From Rhodobacter sp. (GTDB lineage Bacteria; Pseudomonadota; Alphaproteobacteria; Rhodobacterales; Rhodobacteraceae), in NCBI GenBank assembly GCA_013824045.1, contig PNND01000488.1, positions 1 to 7,486 on the forward strand: DNA of 7,486 nucleotides, read 5' to 3'. Under the pieces are notes generated by a model, which searched no databases, was not told where the DNA came from, and saw only the letters and a program-made list of their open reading frames with translations. Every line of letters starts with the position of its first letter. The first letter of the stretch is position 1. Shown piece after piece: positions 1 to 5,794 of this stretch. A program made the position numbers and the translations under genes.

Positions 1-552
1 ATCGGTTGCAGATGGCACAAGGTTCGGCTGTGCCGCGGGAGGTTGCACTGTGACCGACCGATCGGAAAAGGCCATTGCCGCGAGACTGAAAGCTGGCGGC
101 TGCTTTGCCGCCGGATAGGCATCTGGTGATGCTTGGCGCGCTGGCGGCGGCGGAGCAGGAGCCTCGACCCCCGTTGGAGCGGCAGCGGCAGGTACCGGAT
201 CGGGCAATTCGGGTGCCCTGAAACCGGGTAAACCGTCGTTTTCCGGCGTCAATGGCCGATCATGTTCCGATGCGGGATCAAGAGGATCAGAGGACGATTG
301 GCCCGACATTGACCCGGTCGATCCCGCATCTTTGCTGTGCAGGGCGCCCTCGGCGGTCTGGTCTGACTTTGCGGTCAAACCGGGCGGTGAGGGCATGGAT
401 TGCGCCATAACAGTGACGAAATCCGGCAAGGCAGGGCCGGATCCGGCAGGGATCAAGAAAGCCATAGCGTGACCGGCGGGATCGGTTCCCAGAACAGACG
501 TAGAAGCCGGGATCAGGGAATGCGTCGGCTGATGAGGATACGGCTGGATCAT
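1..552 (-). CDS. fliK: Probable flagellar hook-length control protein FliK, N-terminal part (cut by left edge)
   Basis: The minus strand is open for 184 codons from an ATG at 552-550 to the window edge with no stop. An in-frame TGA lies only two codons upstream (561-559), so 552 is the farthest possible ATG; a second ATG at codon 30 (465-463) is an alternative, and neither has a strong Shine-Dalgarno. The encoded segment is low-complexity and rich in Pro, Ala, Ser and Asp (a PAPPPP run near codon 145), with no signal peptide or membrane segment. That fits the disordered, poorly conserved N-terminal half of FliK, a secreted ruler that measures hook length and switches export specificity through FlhB. 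The diagnostic C-terminal domain (Flg_hook) lies outside the window, so the name rests on composition and on position inside a flagellar cluster, divergent from the FlgJ-like gene. Another secreted Pro-rich flagellar protein remains possible. Confidence 0.55.
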   Translation of the reverse strand, partial: MIQPYPHQPTHSLIPASTSVLGTDPAGHAMAFLIPAGSGPALPDFVTVMAQSMPSPPGLTAKSDQTAEGALHSKDAGSTGSMSGQSSSDPLDPASEHDRPLTPENDGLPGFRAPELPDPVPAAAAPTGVEAPAPPPPARQASPDAYPAAKQPPAFSLAAMAFSDRSVTVQPPAAQPNLVPSATD

Positions 553-598
553 GCTGTGTCAAACTTCTGTCGTTTGAACCGAGCTTGCCGGCCACCGA

Positions 599-613
599 TT
601 ACCAAATCTTTAC
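599..613. promoter_or_regulatory. CtrA-like box (TTAC-N7-TTAC) in the divergent fliK/flgJ gap
   Basis: Two TTAC half-sites are separated by exactly 7 bases, against the CtrA consensus TTAA-N7-TTAA (6 of 8 positions match). The box sits in the only non-coding stretch between the divergent fliK-like and flgJ-like genes, about 55 bp upstream of the flgJ start and 47 bp upstream of the fliK start. CtrA controls flagellar genes in many alphaproteobacteria, including Rhodobacterales. A 6/8 match to an AT-only motif can occur by chance, so this is a weak candidate. Confidence 0.25.
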
Positions 614-656
614 TGCCAAAGGCGCAAGATGCGGAAAATGCCCCCATTTCCCAGAC

Positions 657-661
657 AGGAG
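657..661 (+). promoter_or_regulatory. Ribosome binding site that fixes the flgJ-like start
   Basis: AGGAG lies 7 bases before the ATG at 669. This selects 669 over an upstream in-frame start at 585, which would add 28 residues (three Cys/His-containing turns) that do not resemble the family. A GTG at 666 is possible but leaves only 4 bases of spacing. Confidence 0.75.
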
Positions 662-668
662 CGCCGTG

Positions 669-935
669 ATGCAGTTTCCCACAGGTCAAGCCGGACCGAA
701 CGCCACTTCAAACCACGCGTTGAGGGCCAAGGCGGCCGAGTTGGAAACAGCTTTTCTGGCAGAAATGCTGCGTCATGCGGGCCTTGGCACGCAAACGGGA
801 GGCTTTGGGGGTGGCATCGGCGCAGAGCAGTTCGCGTCATTCCTGAGGGAAGGTAAGGCCGCCGCGATCGTGCGGGCCGGCGGGATCGGGCTAAGCGAAT
901 CGCTGTTTCGCGCCATGACGGAGAAGGCAAAATGA
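669..935 (+). CDS. flgJ: FlgJ-type rod-binding protein, single domain
   Basis: This 88-residue protein matches the rod-binding domain found at the N-terminus of enterobacterial FlgJ. Residues 18-40 form a helix of the type LRAKAAELETAFLAEMLRHAG, followed by a glycine-rich turn (44-51, GGFGGGIG), then AEQFASFLREGKAAAIVRAGGIGLSESLF (52-80), the typical end of the family. No glucosaminidase/muramidase domain follows, so the protein should act only as a rod scaffold or cap in the periplasm. A separate lytic enzyme must open the peptidoglycan, as is known for SltF in Rhodobacter sphaeroides. No Sec signal is visible, in keeping with export by the flagellar apparatus. The start is set by an AGGAG at 657-661. 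The stop overlaps the next start by ATGA, so the two genes are translationally coupled. Single-domain versions are usual in alphaproteobacteria and are often labelled rod-binding protein rather than FlgJ. Confidence 0.8.
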   Translation: MQFPTGQAGPNATSNHALRAKAAELETAFLAEMLRHAGLGTQTGGFGGGIGAEQFASFLREGKAAAIVRAGGIGLSESLFRAMTEKAK

Positions 936-1264
936 CCATGTCAGAAGGCGCGGAGGCAAAGGCGATTGCGCTTCTGGAGGCGATGAACCATGCGATTCGT
1001 GCCGCCCGTTTCGATGCATTGGAGACATATTCAGCTAGGTTAGAGACGATTCTTGCGGATCTGCAGCAGGTGGATGCCGGGACACTGAAAAGACTGCGAA
1101 ACCTCGCAGGGCGGAATGCGGATTGCCTTGAGGCTGCGGCGCAAGGGCTGCGCGCCGGCCGTCGGCGGTTGGTTGAGATCGCTGCGGCAGAGCGGGCGGA
1201 TACCTATGACCGCACAGGCGCACGCAAGGCTCTTGCGTTGCAACCCAGCGGGCGGCGTCTGTGA
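932..1264 (+). CDS. flgN: FlgN-like small helical protein, candidate flagellar chaperone
   Basis: A 110-residue, mostly helical, Ala/Arg/Leu-rich cytoplasmic protein with no signal or membrane segment. Residues 6-48 and 50-90 read as two long amphipathic helices (heptad-like AKAIALLEAMNHAIRAARF and LAGRNADCLEAAAQGLRAGRRRL), followed by a TYDRTGARKAL motif at 91-101. Long helices plus a short TYxxxG tail fit FlgN, the export chaperone for the hook-filament junction proteins FlgK and FlgL. The primary-sequence signal is weak, so the call leans on size, fold pattern and position between flgJ and fliC. It starts inside the flgJ stop (ATGA, 932-935) with GGAG at 920-923 as the ribosome site; an alternative ATG lies two codons later at 938. 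It ends 176 bp before flagellin. It could instead be an uncharacterised clade-specific flagellar protein. Confidence 0.5.
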   Translation: MTMSEGAEAKAIALLEAMNHAIRAARFDALETYSARLETILADLQQVDAGTLKRLRNLAGRNADCLEAAAQGLRAGRRRLVEIAAAERADTYDRTGARKALALQPSGRRL

Positions 1265-1303
1265 TTTGACTCAATTCCCCGCCATTTCGCCCTGTCGCAT
1301 CAG

Positions 1304-1330
1304 CAAAGGCTTAACCGCTGCAGGGTGAAA
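1304..1330 (+). promoter_or_regulatory. Weak candidate fliC promoter region
   Basis: CAAAGGCT (1304-1311), 11 bases, then GGGTGAAA (1323-1330) has the spacing of a sigma-28 flagellar promoter (TAAAGTTT-N11-GCCGATAA). The -10 half matches poorly (3 of 8). The same stretch holds TTAACC at 1311-1316, which resembles a single CtrA half-site. A fliC promoter is expected in 1265-1440, but I cannot fix it from sequence. Confidence 0.2.
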
Positions 1331-1331
1331 T

Positions 1332-1434
1332 GGATGGGCATCCCAAAGAGGGGTGGCGCGGTGGTCGAGGACCGCACGCATCGGACGGAGTCCGTCAGGT
1401 CAATCCGCGCCAAAGGCGCATTTTGCAAAAGGGA
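1332..1434 (+). promoter_or_regulatory. Structured 5' leader of fliC with serial hairpins
   Basis: In about 100 bases before the flagellin start there are several closely spaced inverted repeats. GGATG/CATCC lies at 1332-1343. A 6-bp stem with one G-U pair and a GAG loop spans 1361-1375. GACGGA-G-TCCGTC spans 1384-1396. GCGCC-AAA-GGCGC spans 1407-1419. A perfect palindrome TTTTGCAAAA follows at 1421-1430. If the transcript starts upstream of 1332, the fliC mRNA has a folded leader running up to the ribosome site. In Caulobacter, FlbT acts on the flagellin mRNA leader to control its stability, and flbT is encoded 1.7 kb downstream here. The function is inferred. Confidence 0.4.
1430..1434 (+). 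promoter_or_regulatory. Ribosome binding site deciding the fliC start
   Basis: AGGGA lies 6 bases before the ATG at 1441. An in-frame ATG at 1435 is only a base from this site, and one at 1330 would add 37 residues unlike any flagellin. The protein from 1441 begins MSSILTNNGAM, the normal flagellin N-terminus. The first base of the site is the last base of the palindrome at 1421-1430. Confidence 0.75.
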
Positions 1435-1440
1435 ATGAAG

Positions 1441-2658
1441 ATGTCGTCCATCCTGACCAACAATGGCGCCATGGTCGCGCTGCAAACCATGAAGAACATC
1501 AATGCCAACCTCGGCATGACCCAGTCGGAGATTTCGACGGGCAAGTCGGTGGCATCGGCCAAGGACAATGCCTCTGTCTGGGCGATTTCCAAGGTGATGG
1601 AAGCCGATGTCGAGAGCTTCAAGGGGATTTCCGACAGCCTTGCGCTGGGGTCTTCGACCATCGCCGTGGCGCGACAGGCATCGGAAACCGTGACGGATCT
1701 TCTGACGCAGATGAAAGAAAAGATCGTCGCCGCACAGGCCGACAACGTGGATCGCGGCAAGCTGCAGACGGATGTGGATGCGCTGCGGGAACAGATCAGG
1801 TCGGTCGTTGGTGCGGCACAGTTCAACGGGTTGAACCTTGTGAACGGGACCACGACGAGCATCGATGTGCTGTCCTCGCTGGACCGCAGCAACTCGGGGG
1901 TGCAGGCGTCATCCATCACGGTCAACGGTCAGAACCTGTCGACCGGCGGCTATACTGCGAACGATGTGTTTTCCGCGTCGTCGAGTGGAACGATTTCCGG
2001 CGCCGGCGATACCTTTGTGCTGTCGCTGGATGGGGCCGGCGGCACGGATGACATCACCATCGCTGACGGTACGACAGCCTGGGCAGCCGGTGATTCCATC
2101 ACCTTGCGGATCGGCGACAAGACGGCGTCCTATACATTGACCACGTCTGATGTCGACAGCGGCAACAACGCGGTGCCGGACCTGATCGCTGTCGGGCTGA
2201 AGAACGCTATTGATGCGCTTGGGATCACCGGGCTGACGGTTGATTACGACAGCGCTTCCGCCGGGCAGTTGTCGTTTACCAATGATGGCACGGCCGACCT
2301 GTCGGTGAGCGGGCAGTTCCGGAATGCGGGGTCGGGCGGCCTTGGTGCCCTTACCGGATTGAGCGTTGCGTCCGCTGCGAGTGCTGAACTGGCGCTGGGG
2401 GCCATCGAGGGGCTTCTCGATACGGCGATTGACGCTTCTGCCGCGTTCGGTTCGGCGCAAGGCCGGATTCAGACGCAGTCCGAATTTGTCAGCAAGCTGT
2501 CGGATGCGCTGAAATCGGGCATCGGAACGCTGGTTGATGCAGATATGGAAGAGGCGTCTGCGCGGTTGCAGGCGTTGCAGGTTCAGCAGCAGCTGGCGAC
2601 GCAGGCGCTTTCTATTGCGAACCAGCAGCCGCAGAACCTTTTGGCCCTCTTCCGCTGA
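1441..2658 (+). CDS. fliC: Flagellin FliC, filament subunit
   Basis: A 405-residue flagellin. The N-terminal D0/D1 part (1 to about 140) carries MSSILTNNGAMVALQTMKNIN, then the signature ISTGKSVASAKDNASVWAISKVM (31-53) and a second helix ending AAQFNGLNLVNG. The C-terminal D1/D0 part (about 313-405) ends DADMEEASARLQALQ followed by LATQALSIANQQPQNLLALFR, the family's closing helix with its terminal Arg. The middle, 141-312, is a variable surface region rich in Gly, Ser, Thr and Asp. Residues about 215-292 resemble a flagellin IN-type beta module (GDSITLRIGDK, then an alpha segment VGLKNAIDAL, then LTVDYDS and GQLSFTNDG). The protein is exported by the type III apparatus and polymerises into the filament. 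The gene has its own leader and is followed by a strong stem-loop, so it is probably the high-output transcript of the window. Cysteine is absent, as is usual in filament subunits. Confidence 0.97.
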   Translation: MSSILTNNGAMVALQTMKNINANLGMTQSEISTGKSVASAKDNASVWAISKVMEADVESFKGISDSLALGSSTIAVARQASETVTDLLTQMKEKIVAAQADNVDRGKLQTDVDALREQIRSVVGAAQFNGLNLVNGTTTSIDVLSSLDRSNSGVQASSITVNGQNLSTGGYTANDVFSASSSGTISGAGDTFVLSLDGAGGTDDITIADGTTAWAAGDSITLRIGDKTASYTLTTSDVDSGNNAVPDLIAVGLKNAIDALGITGLTVDYDSASAGQLSFTNDGTADLSVSGQFRNAGSGGLGALTGLSVASAASAELALGAIEGLLDTAIDASAAFGSAQGRIQTQSEFVSKLSDALKSGIGTLVDADMEEASARLQALQVQQQLATQALSIANQQPQNLLALFR

Positions 2659-2675
2659 GGCGGGCGGAAAAGAAA

Positions 2676-2700
2676 GGGGGTCGGTGTTTCACCGGCCCCC
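2676..2700 (+). terminator. Strong GC hairpin after fliC, terminator or 3' stabiliser
   Basis: GGGGG-T-CGGTG pairs with CACCG-G-CCCCC around a TTT loop. This gives an 11-bp stem with one internal U-G wobble, starting 18 bases after the fliC stop. What follows (TGTCAGCCCG) is not a U-tract, so termination may be partial or need Rho. Partial termination would give abundant fliC mRNA protected at its 3' end and less read-through into flaF-flbT. Confidence 0.65.
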
Positions 2701-2728
2701 TGTCAGCCCGTAATCTTCGGAGGACCAG

Positions 2729-3103
2729 ATGACAAAAGAAAGACTTGCCCGCGCCGCCTATATGCGGCCCGACATCGCGCTGAACAATCCGCGCGGTCTG
2801 GAATACGATCTGCTGGCCAGAGCCACGACGGCGTTGCGAACTGTGGAACGCAATGGCGAGGCCGACTTTCCCGCCTTGGCAGAGGCGTTGAACAGGAACT
2901 TGCGCCTGTGGTCATCCTTGGCCGCAGACGTGGCGGGGCCCGGCAATGGCCTGCCTCCGGAACTGAGGGCGCGGCTGTTCTACCTGTATGAGTTTACGGC
3001 CCAGCACAGCCGCTCGGTTCTTGAGGGGCGCGGCGCTGTATCCGTGCTAGTTGCGATCAACACAGCCGTGATGCGTGGCCTGCGGGGGGAGGCTGCGGCA
3101 TGA
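2729..3103 (+). CDS. flaF: Flagellin biosynthesis regulator FlaF
   Basis: A 124-residue cytoplasmic, all-helical protein of the FlaF family. Recognisable blocks are an opening helix leading to NNPRGLEYDLLARATTALRTV (19-39), ALAEALNRNLRLWSSLAADVA (49-69), and LPPELRARLFYLYEFTAQHS (75-94) with a closing helix LVAINTAVMRGL (107-118). In Caulobacter FlaF is needed for normal flagellin synthesis and secretion, acting opposite to FlbT. Length is normal for the family. A GGAGG at 2719-2723 sits 5 bases before the ATG. The gene follows the fliC hairpin and overlaps flbT by ATGA, so translation of the two is coupled. Confidence 0.93.
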   Translation: MTKERLARAAYMRPDIALNNPRGLEYDLLARATTALRTVERNGEADFPALAEALNRNLRLWSSLAADVAGPGNGLPPELRARLFYLYEFTAQHSRSVLEGRGAVSVLVAINTAVMRGLRGEAAA

Positions 3104-3504
3104 CAGGGCTGGTTCTGAAACTGGGCCCGCATGAGCGGGTGCTGATCAACGGCGCTGTGATCGAGAACGGCGACAAGCGCAGCCGACTGTCCGTGATGAC
3201 GCCGAACGCCCATGTCTTGCGTCTGCGCGATGCGATCCACCCGGGTGAAGCAAACACGCCGGTCCGGCGCGTATGCTATATGGCGCAACTGGTTCTTTCC
3301 GGTGATGCAGAACCGGACGCGATGCGCATGTCGGTTCTGCGCGCCGTCGAACAGTTGAGCCAGGTTCTTACCGATCCGGACAGCCGGGCACAGTTGGGAC
3401 TGGCTTCGAAATCGATACTGGAGGGGCAGTTCTATCCGGCGCTCAAGGCCTTGCGCACCTTGCTGCCCCGAGAGGAGCGGCTGCTGGCTGCCCACCGGAC
3501 ATGA
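3100..3504 (+). CDS. flbT: Flagellin mRNA regulator FlbT
   Basis: A 134-residue protein that matches FlbT along its length. It has a beta-rich start (LVLKLGPHERVLINGAVIENGDKRSRLSV, residues 4-32), then the IHPGEANTPVRRVCYMAQL block (46-64), and a helical C-terminus with the conserved ILEGQFYPALKALRTLLPREERLL segment (106-129). FlbT in Caulobacter binds the 5' leader of flagellin mRNA and lowers its stability and translation until the hook is finished. The likely target here is the leader at 1332-1434. It begins inside the flaF stop codon and its own stop overlaps the next start by ATGA. The basic residues in the N-terminal half (KRSR at 26-29) would suit RNA contact, though that is inference. 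Confidence 0.93.
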   Translation: MTGLVLKLGPHERVLINGAVIENGDKRSRLSVMTPNAHVLRLRDAIHPGEANTPVRRVCYMAQLVLSGDAEPDAMRMSVLRAVEQLSQVLTDPDSRAQLGLASKSILEGQFYPALKALRTLLPREERLLAAHRT

Positions 3505-4307
3505 GCTTTCAGCCCGTTCTTCCCTTGTCTGGCCCGGGTGGCTGGGCCTTTCTGAAGCGGACAGAGGCGACGCAGAGCGCTGTCTTTGCGAGGCAGCCCG
3601 TCATCCAACGTGACGAGGCCTATTTCCGGGATCGGATCGGATCGATCCGGACGGCGGAGGCATTGGTGAATGACCGGCGTCTGCTGCGCATCACGCTTGA
3701 GGCCTTTGGTCTGGAGGCGGATGTGAACGCCCGGGCCTTTATCCGCAAGGTTCTGGAAGACGGAACGCTCAAGACGGACGCGCTGGCAAACCGGTTGACC
3801 GACAAGCGCTATCTGGAGCTTTCAGCCGCCTTCGGTTTCGGCGATTTCAGCACGCCGAGGACGGTGCTGTCTGATTTCGCCGATGGCATCATGACGCGCT
3901 GGAAGACGCAGCGGTTCGAGGTCGCCGTAGGCACGGTGGACAGCAACCTGCGCCTTGCCATGAACGCGCGGCGCGAGATCTTGGAACTGGCCAAAAGCGG
4001 CGCGAGCGAGAACACCAAATGGTTTCGCGTTCTGGGCAATGATCCCCTTTGGACAGTGATGCGCGGTGCGCTGGGCCTGCCAAGGAGTTTTGGCGCGCTG
4101 GATCTGGATCAGCAACTGTCAGGCCTGAAGACCCGGGCAACGGCTGTTTTCGGCAATGACAGTGTGGCCCAGTTCACCGACAGAACGAAGGTGGAGAACC
4201 TGATCCAGCGGTTTCTTGTGACCGCAAATCTTGAGACAGGCGGAGGCGGCGCGAATGCGGCGCTGACCTTGCTGCAGCAAAGCAGGACCTGGCTGCGCCG
4301 TCTGTGA
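3501..4307 (+). CDS. DUF1217 family flagellar-cluster protein, function unknown
   Basis: A 268-residue protein with no signal peptide or membrane helix, recognised as DUF1217. The most typical segment is residues 64-114: ITLEAFGLEADVNARAFIRKV, then DGTLKTDALANRLTDKRYLELSAAFGFGD. A second helical half follows (122-165, FADGIMTRWKTQRFEVAVGTVDSNLRLAMNARREI), then NTKWFRVLGNDPLWTVMRGALGLP (171-194), and a closing VENLIQRFLVTAN helix. The family is usually found among flagellar genes of alphaproteobacteria, and no biochemical role is known to me. Here it is the last gene of the flaF-flbT run, joined by an ATGA overlap and without a ribosome site of its own nearby (the nearest AGGAG is over 20 bases upstream). 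It probably depends on translational coupling with flbT. Its helical, Arg-rich, soluble character suggests a cytoplasmic or exported partner of flagellar assembly, but that is inference. Confidence 0.85.
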   Translation: MSFQPVLPLSGPGGWAFLKRTEATQSAVFARQPVIQRDEAYFRDRIGSIRTAEALVNDRRLLRITLEAFGLEADVNARAFIRKVLEDGTLKTDALANRLTDKRYLELSAAFGFGDFSTPRTVLSDFADGIMTRWKTQRFEVAVGTVDSNLRLAMNARREILELAKSGASENTKWFRVLGNDPLWTVMRGALGLPRSFGALDLDQQLSGLKTRATAVFGNDSVAQFTDRTKVENLIQRFLVTANLETGGGGANAALTLLQQSRTWLRRL

Positions 4308-4393
4308 TCTGGCGCAGAGCGGCGTGGAAGGTGCCTGAGGCGGAAAGGACGGAGGTTGGCCTTCAGCGCATCGGTCTGGGGGACGTAAGGCGG

Positions 4394-4414
4394 GACATCG
4401 CAGGCGTCGATGTC
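4394..4414. terminator. Possible shared terminator stem at the convergent DUF1217/fliI junction
   Basis: GACATCG (4394-4400) and CGATGTC (4408-4414) form a perfect 7-bp stem around a 7-base loop. On the plus strand it is followed by ATTTGG; on the minus strand it overlaps the fliI stop codon (4415-4413) and no T-run follows. It is the only clear inverted repeat in the 105-bp convergent gap, so it may end transcription from either side. The T-tracts are poor. Confidence 0.35.
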
Positions 4415-5714
4415 ATTTGGAAAGAACGGCACGCAAGCGCCGAAAGGCATGATCAGGCGGGTCGTTCGGTGCGGTTTCGGAAAGAAAGGCGTCCAGCGCC
4501 GGAAACAGACGGATCGACCGATCGGTCAAGGCATCGGACCCGGCGGCATATAGGCCGGATTGCACCATCAGCTCAGCCTTGTCCCAGGCTGAAAGCAGAC
4601 GCCGTGCATCGACGATCAGGTCATTTTCATCAGGCGTCGCGCAATCTGGCAGGCTGCGCGACAAGGATCGCAAAAGATTGACGGCCGGAAAGCGCCCCCG
4701 TTCCGCGATGGCCCGGTCAAGCACGACATGACCATCAAGGACGCCCCGCAGCGTATCTGCGACCGGCTCATCCATATTCGACCCCGCGACAAGGACCGTA
4801 AAGATCGCCGTGATGTCGCCCGCTGGCCCAGCTCCGGGGCCGGCCCGTTCTGCCAAAGACATAATGCTGTGAGAGAGCGAGGGGGGCCAGCCGCCAAGGC
4901 TCACCGGTTCGCCTCCAGCGGCGGCCACTTCACGATGCGCCTCGGCAAAGCGGGTGATGCTGTCACACAGGAAGAGAACCTGCGCACCCTGATCGCGGAA
5001 GTGCTCGGCCACCGCCATCGCCGCCAGCGGGCAGCGGCGACGGACCAGCGGAGACTGATCAGATGTGGCGGCAATGATCACGCTGCGGGCAAGCCCTTCG
5101 GGGCCAAGGACATCTTCGGCAAAGGCACGCAACTCGCGCCCGCGTTCGCCGACAAGGGCAAGGACCACCACATCGGCAGACACATGCCGCGCAAAGCTTC
5201 CCAGAAGGGTGGATTTACCAACACCCGAACCGGCGAAAAGCCCGATGCGCTGACCCTGCACAAGCGGCAGGAGGGTATCGAACACGGCAAGCCCCGTGGC
5301 AAGGCGCGGCCCCAACCTGCGCCTGTCTGCCGCCGGCGGCGGTGCGGCCCGCAGGGAGCGCGGAGAGAGGCCCGACATCACGGGTCGGCCATCCAGCGGC
5401 CGACCATCCGGGTCAAGGATACGGCCGATCCAGCCTGCATCAGGCGAAATCATCGACGGGCCGAAATGGGCGACAGGATCACCCAGGGCGACCCCCTCGG
5501 TCGGCGCGTCGGGCAGGATCGTCAGCCCTTCGGGGGAAATGGCGATAACCTCCCCCCCAGTCTGGCGCAGCGCGAGCCGGTCACCCAAGGCCGCGATGCC
5601 GGAGAGGCCGGAAACCTGCACTGTGGACGGCCCGACAGCCGCAACCCGGCCAATGCGCGCTGTGGTTCGGATGCCGCCAATACGGGCGCGAAGGCTGTCG
5701 AAAACCGCTGCCAT
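4413..5714 (-). CDS. fliI: Flagellar type III export ATPase FliI
   Basis: A 433-residue F1-beta-like ATPase that powers substrate unfolding and entry into the flagellar export gate at the inner face of the membrane. The N-terminal beta-barrel is residues 1-80. Walker A is GSGVGKST at 162-169, GERGRE with the expected catalytic Glu region is at 189-194, and Walker B is VLFLCDS at 246-252, continuing into ITRFAEAHREV. The GEP-x4-GWPPS segment (about 268-279) and ERGRFPAVNLLRSLSRSLP follow as usual. Length is normal. I chose the ATG at 5714, with GGGG about 6 bases upstream; a TTG 7 codons earlier (5735) is open but unlikely. It stands alone on the minus strand, diverging from flgB and convergent with the DUF1217 gene. 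No FliJ-like gene follows, although fliJ often accompanies fliI elsewhere. The AEAHRE variant of the usual AMAQRE appears typical of this order. Confidence 0.96.
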   Translation of the reverse strand: MAAVFDSLRARIGGIRTTARIGRVAAVGPSTVQVSGLSGIAALGDRLALRQTGGEVIAISPEGLTILPDAPTEGVALGDPVAHFGPSMISPDAGWIGRILDPDGRPLDGRPVMSGLSPRSLRAAPPPAADRRRLGPRLATGLAVFDTLLPLVQGQRIGLFAGSGVGKSTLLGSFARHVSADVVVLALVGERGRELRAFAEDVLGPEGLARSVIIAATSDQSPLVRRRCPLAAMAVAEHFRDQGAQVLFLCDSITRFAEAHREVAAAGGEPVSLGGWPPSLSHSIMSLAERAGPGAGPAGDITAIFTVLVAGSNMDEPVADTLRGVLDGHVVLDRAIAERGRFPAVNLLRSLSRSLPDCATPDENDLIVDARRLLSAWDKAELMVQSGLYAAGSDALTDRSIRLFPALDAFLSETAPNDPPDHAFRRLRAVLSK

Positions 5715-5730
5715 GAATTTCCCCGATCGT

Positions 5731-5771
5731 TTCAACGGTTCTTTAGCGAATCGGTCTTAAGCCTTGATGAA
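5731..5771. promoter_or_regulatory. Divergent fliI/flgB control region with two CtrA-like boxes
   Basis: The 80-bp gap between the divergent starts must hold both promoters unless they are read from outside. TTAA-N7-TGAA at 5757-5771 matches 7 of 8 positions of the CtrA motif TTAA-N7-TTAA, and TTCA-N7-TTTA at 5731-5745 matches 6 of 8. The better box ends 23 bp before the flgB ATG and would sit where a -35 region is expected for fliI. No clear sigma-28 or sigma-54 promoter is visible. Direct experimental support is lacking. Confidence 0.35.
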
Positions 5772-5794
5772 ACCAATCGAGGGAGAAGCCCGAG

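Noticed and set aside
287..595. 102-codon minus-strand open frame over the fliK start
   Set aside because: It is out of frame with the 184-codon open frame that runs to the window edge and has the Pro/Ala composition expected of FliK; its own translation is Arg-rich and shadow-like.
585..668. 28-residue extension of the FlgJ-like protein with a CGKC motif
   Set aside because: A good AGGAG at 657-661 points to 669, and the extension, though it has a CxxC, lies in the intergenic control region and does not resemble the family.
1266..1271. TTGACT as a sigma-70 -35 element upstream of fliC
   Set aside because: No -10 element is present at the right distance (about 17 bases on).
1330..1440. 37-residue N-terminal extension of flagellin
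   Set aside because: The AGGGA ribosome site is placed for the ATG at 1441, the family begins MSSIL there, and the extension overlaps the inverted-repeat leader.
1909..2460. 183-codon minus-strand open frame inside fliC
   Set aside because: It is antisense to the flagellin central region, Arg/Gly-rich, with no ribosome site or neighbours on that strand.
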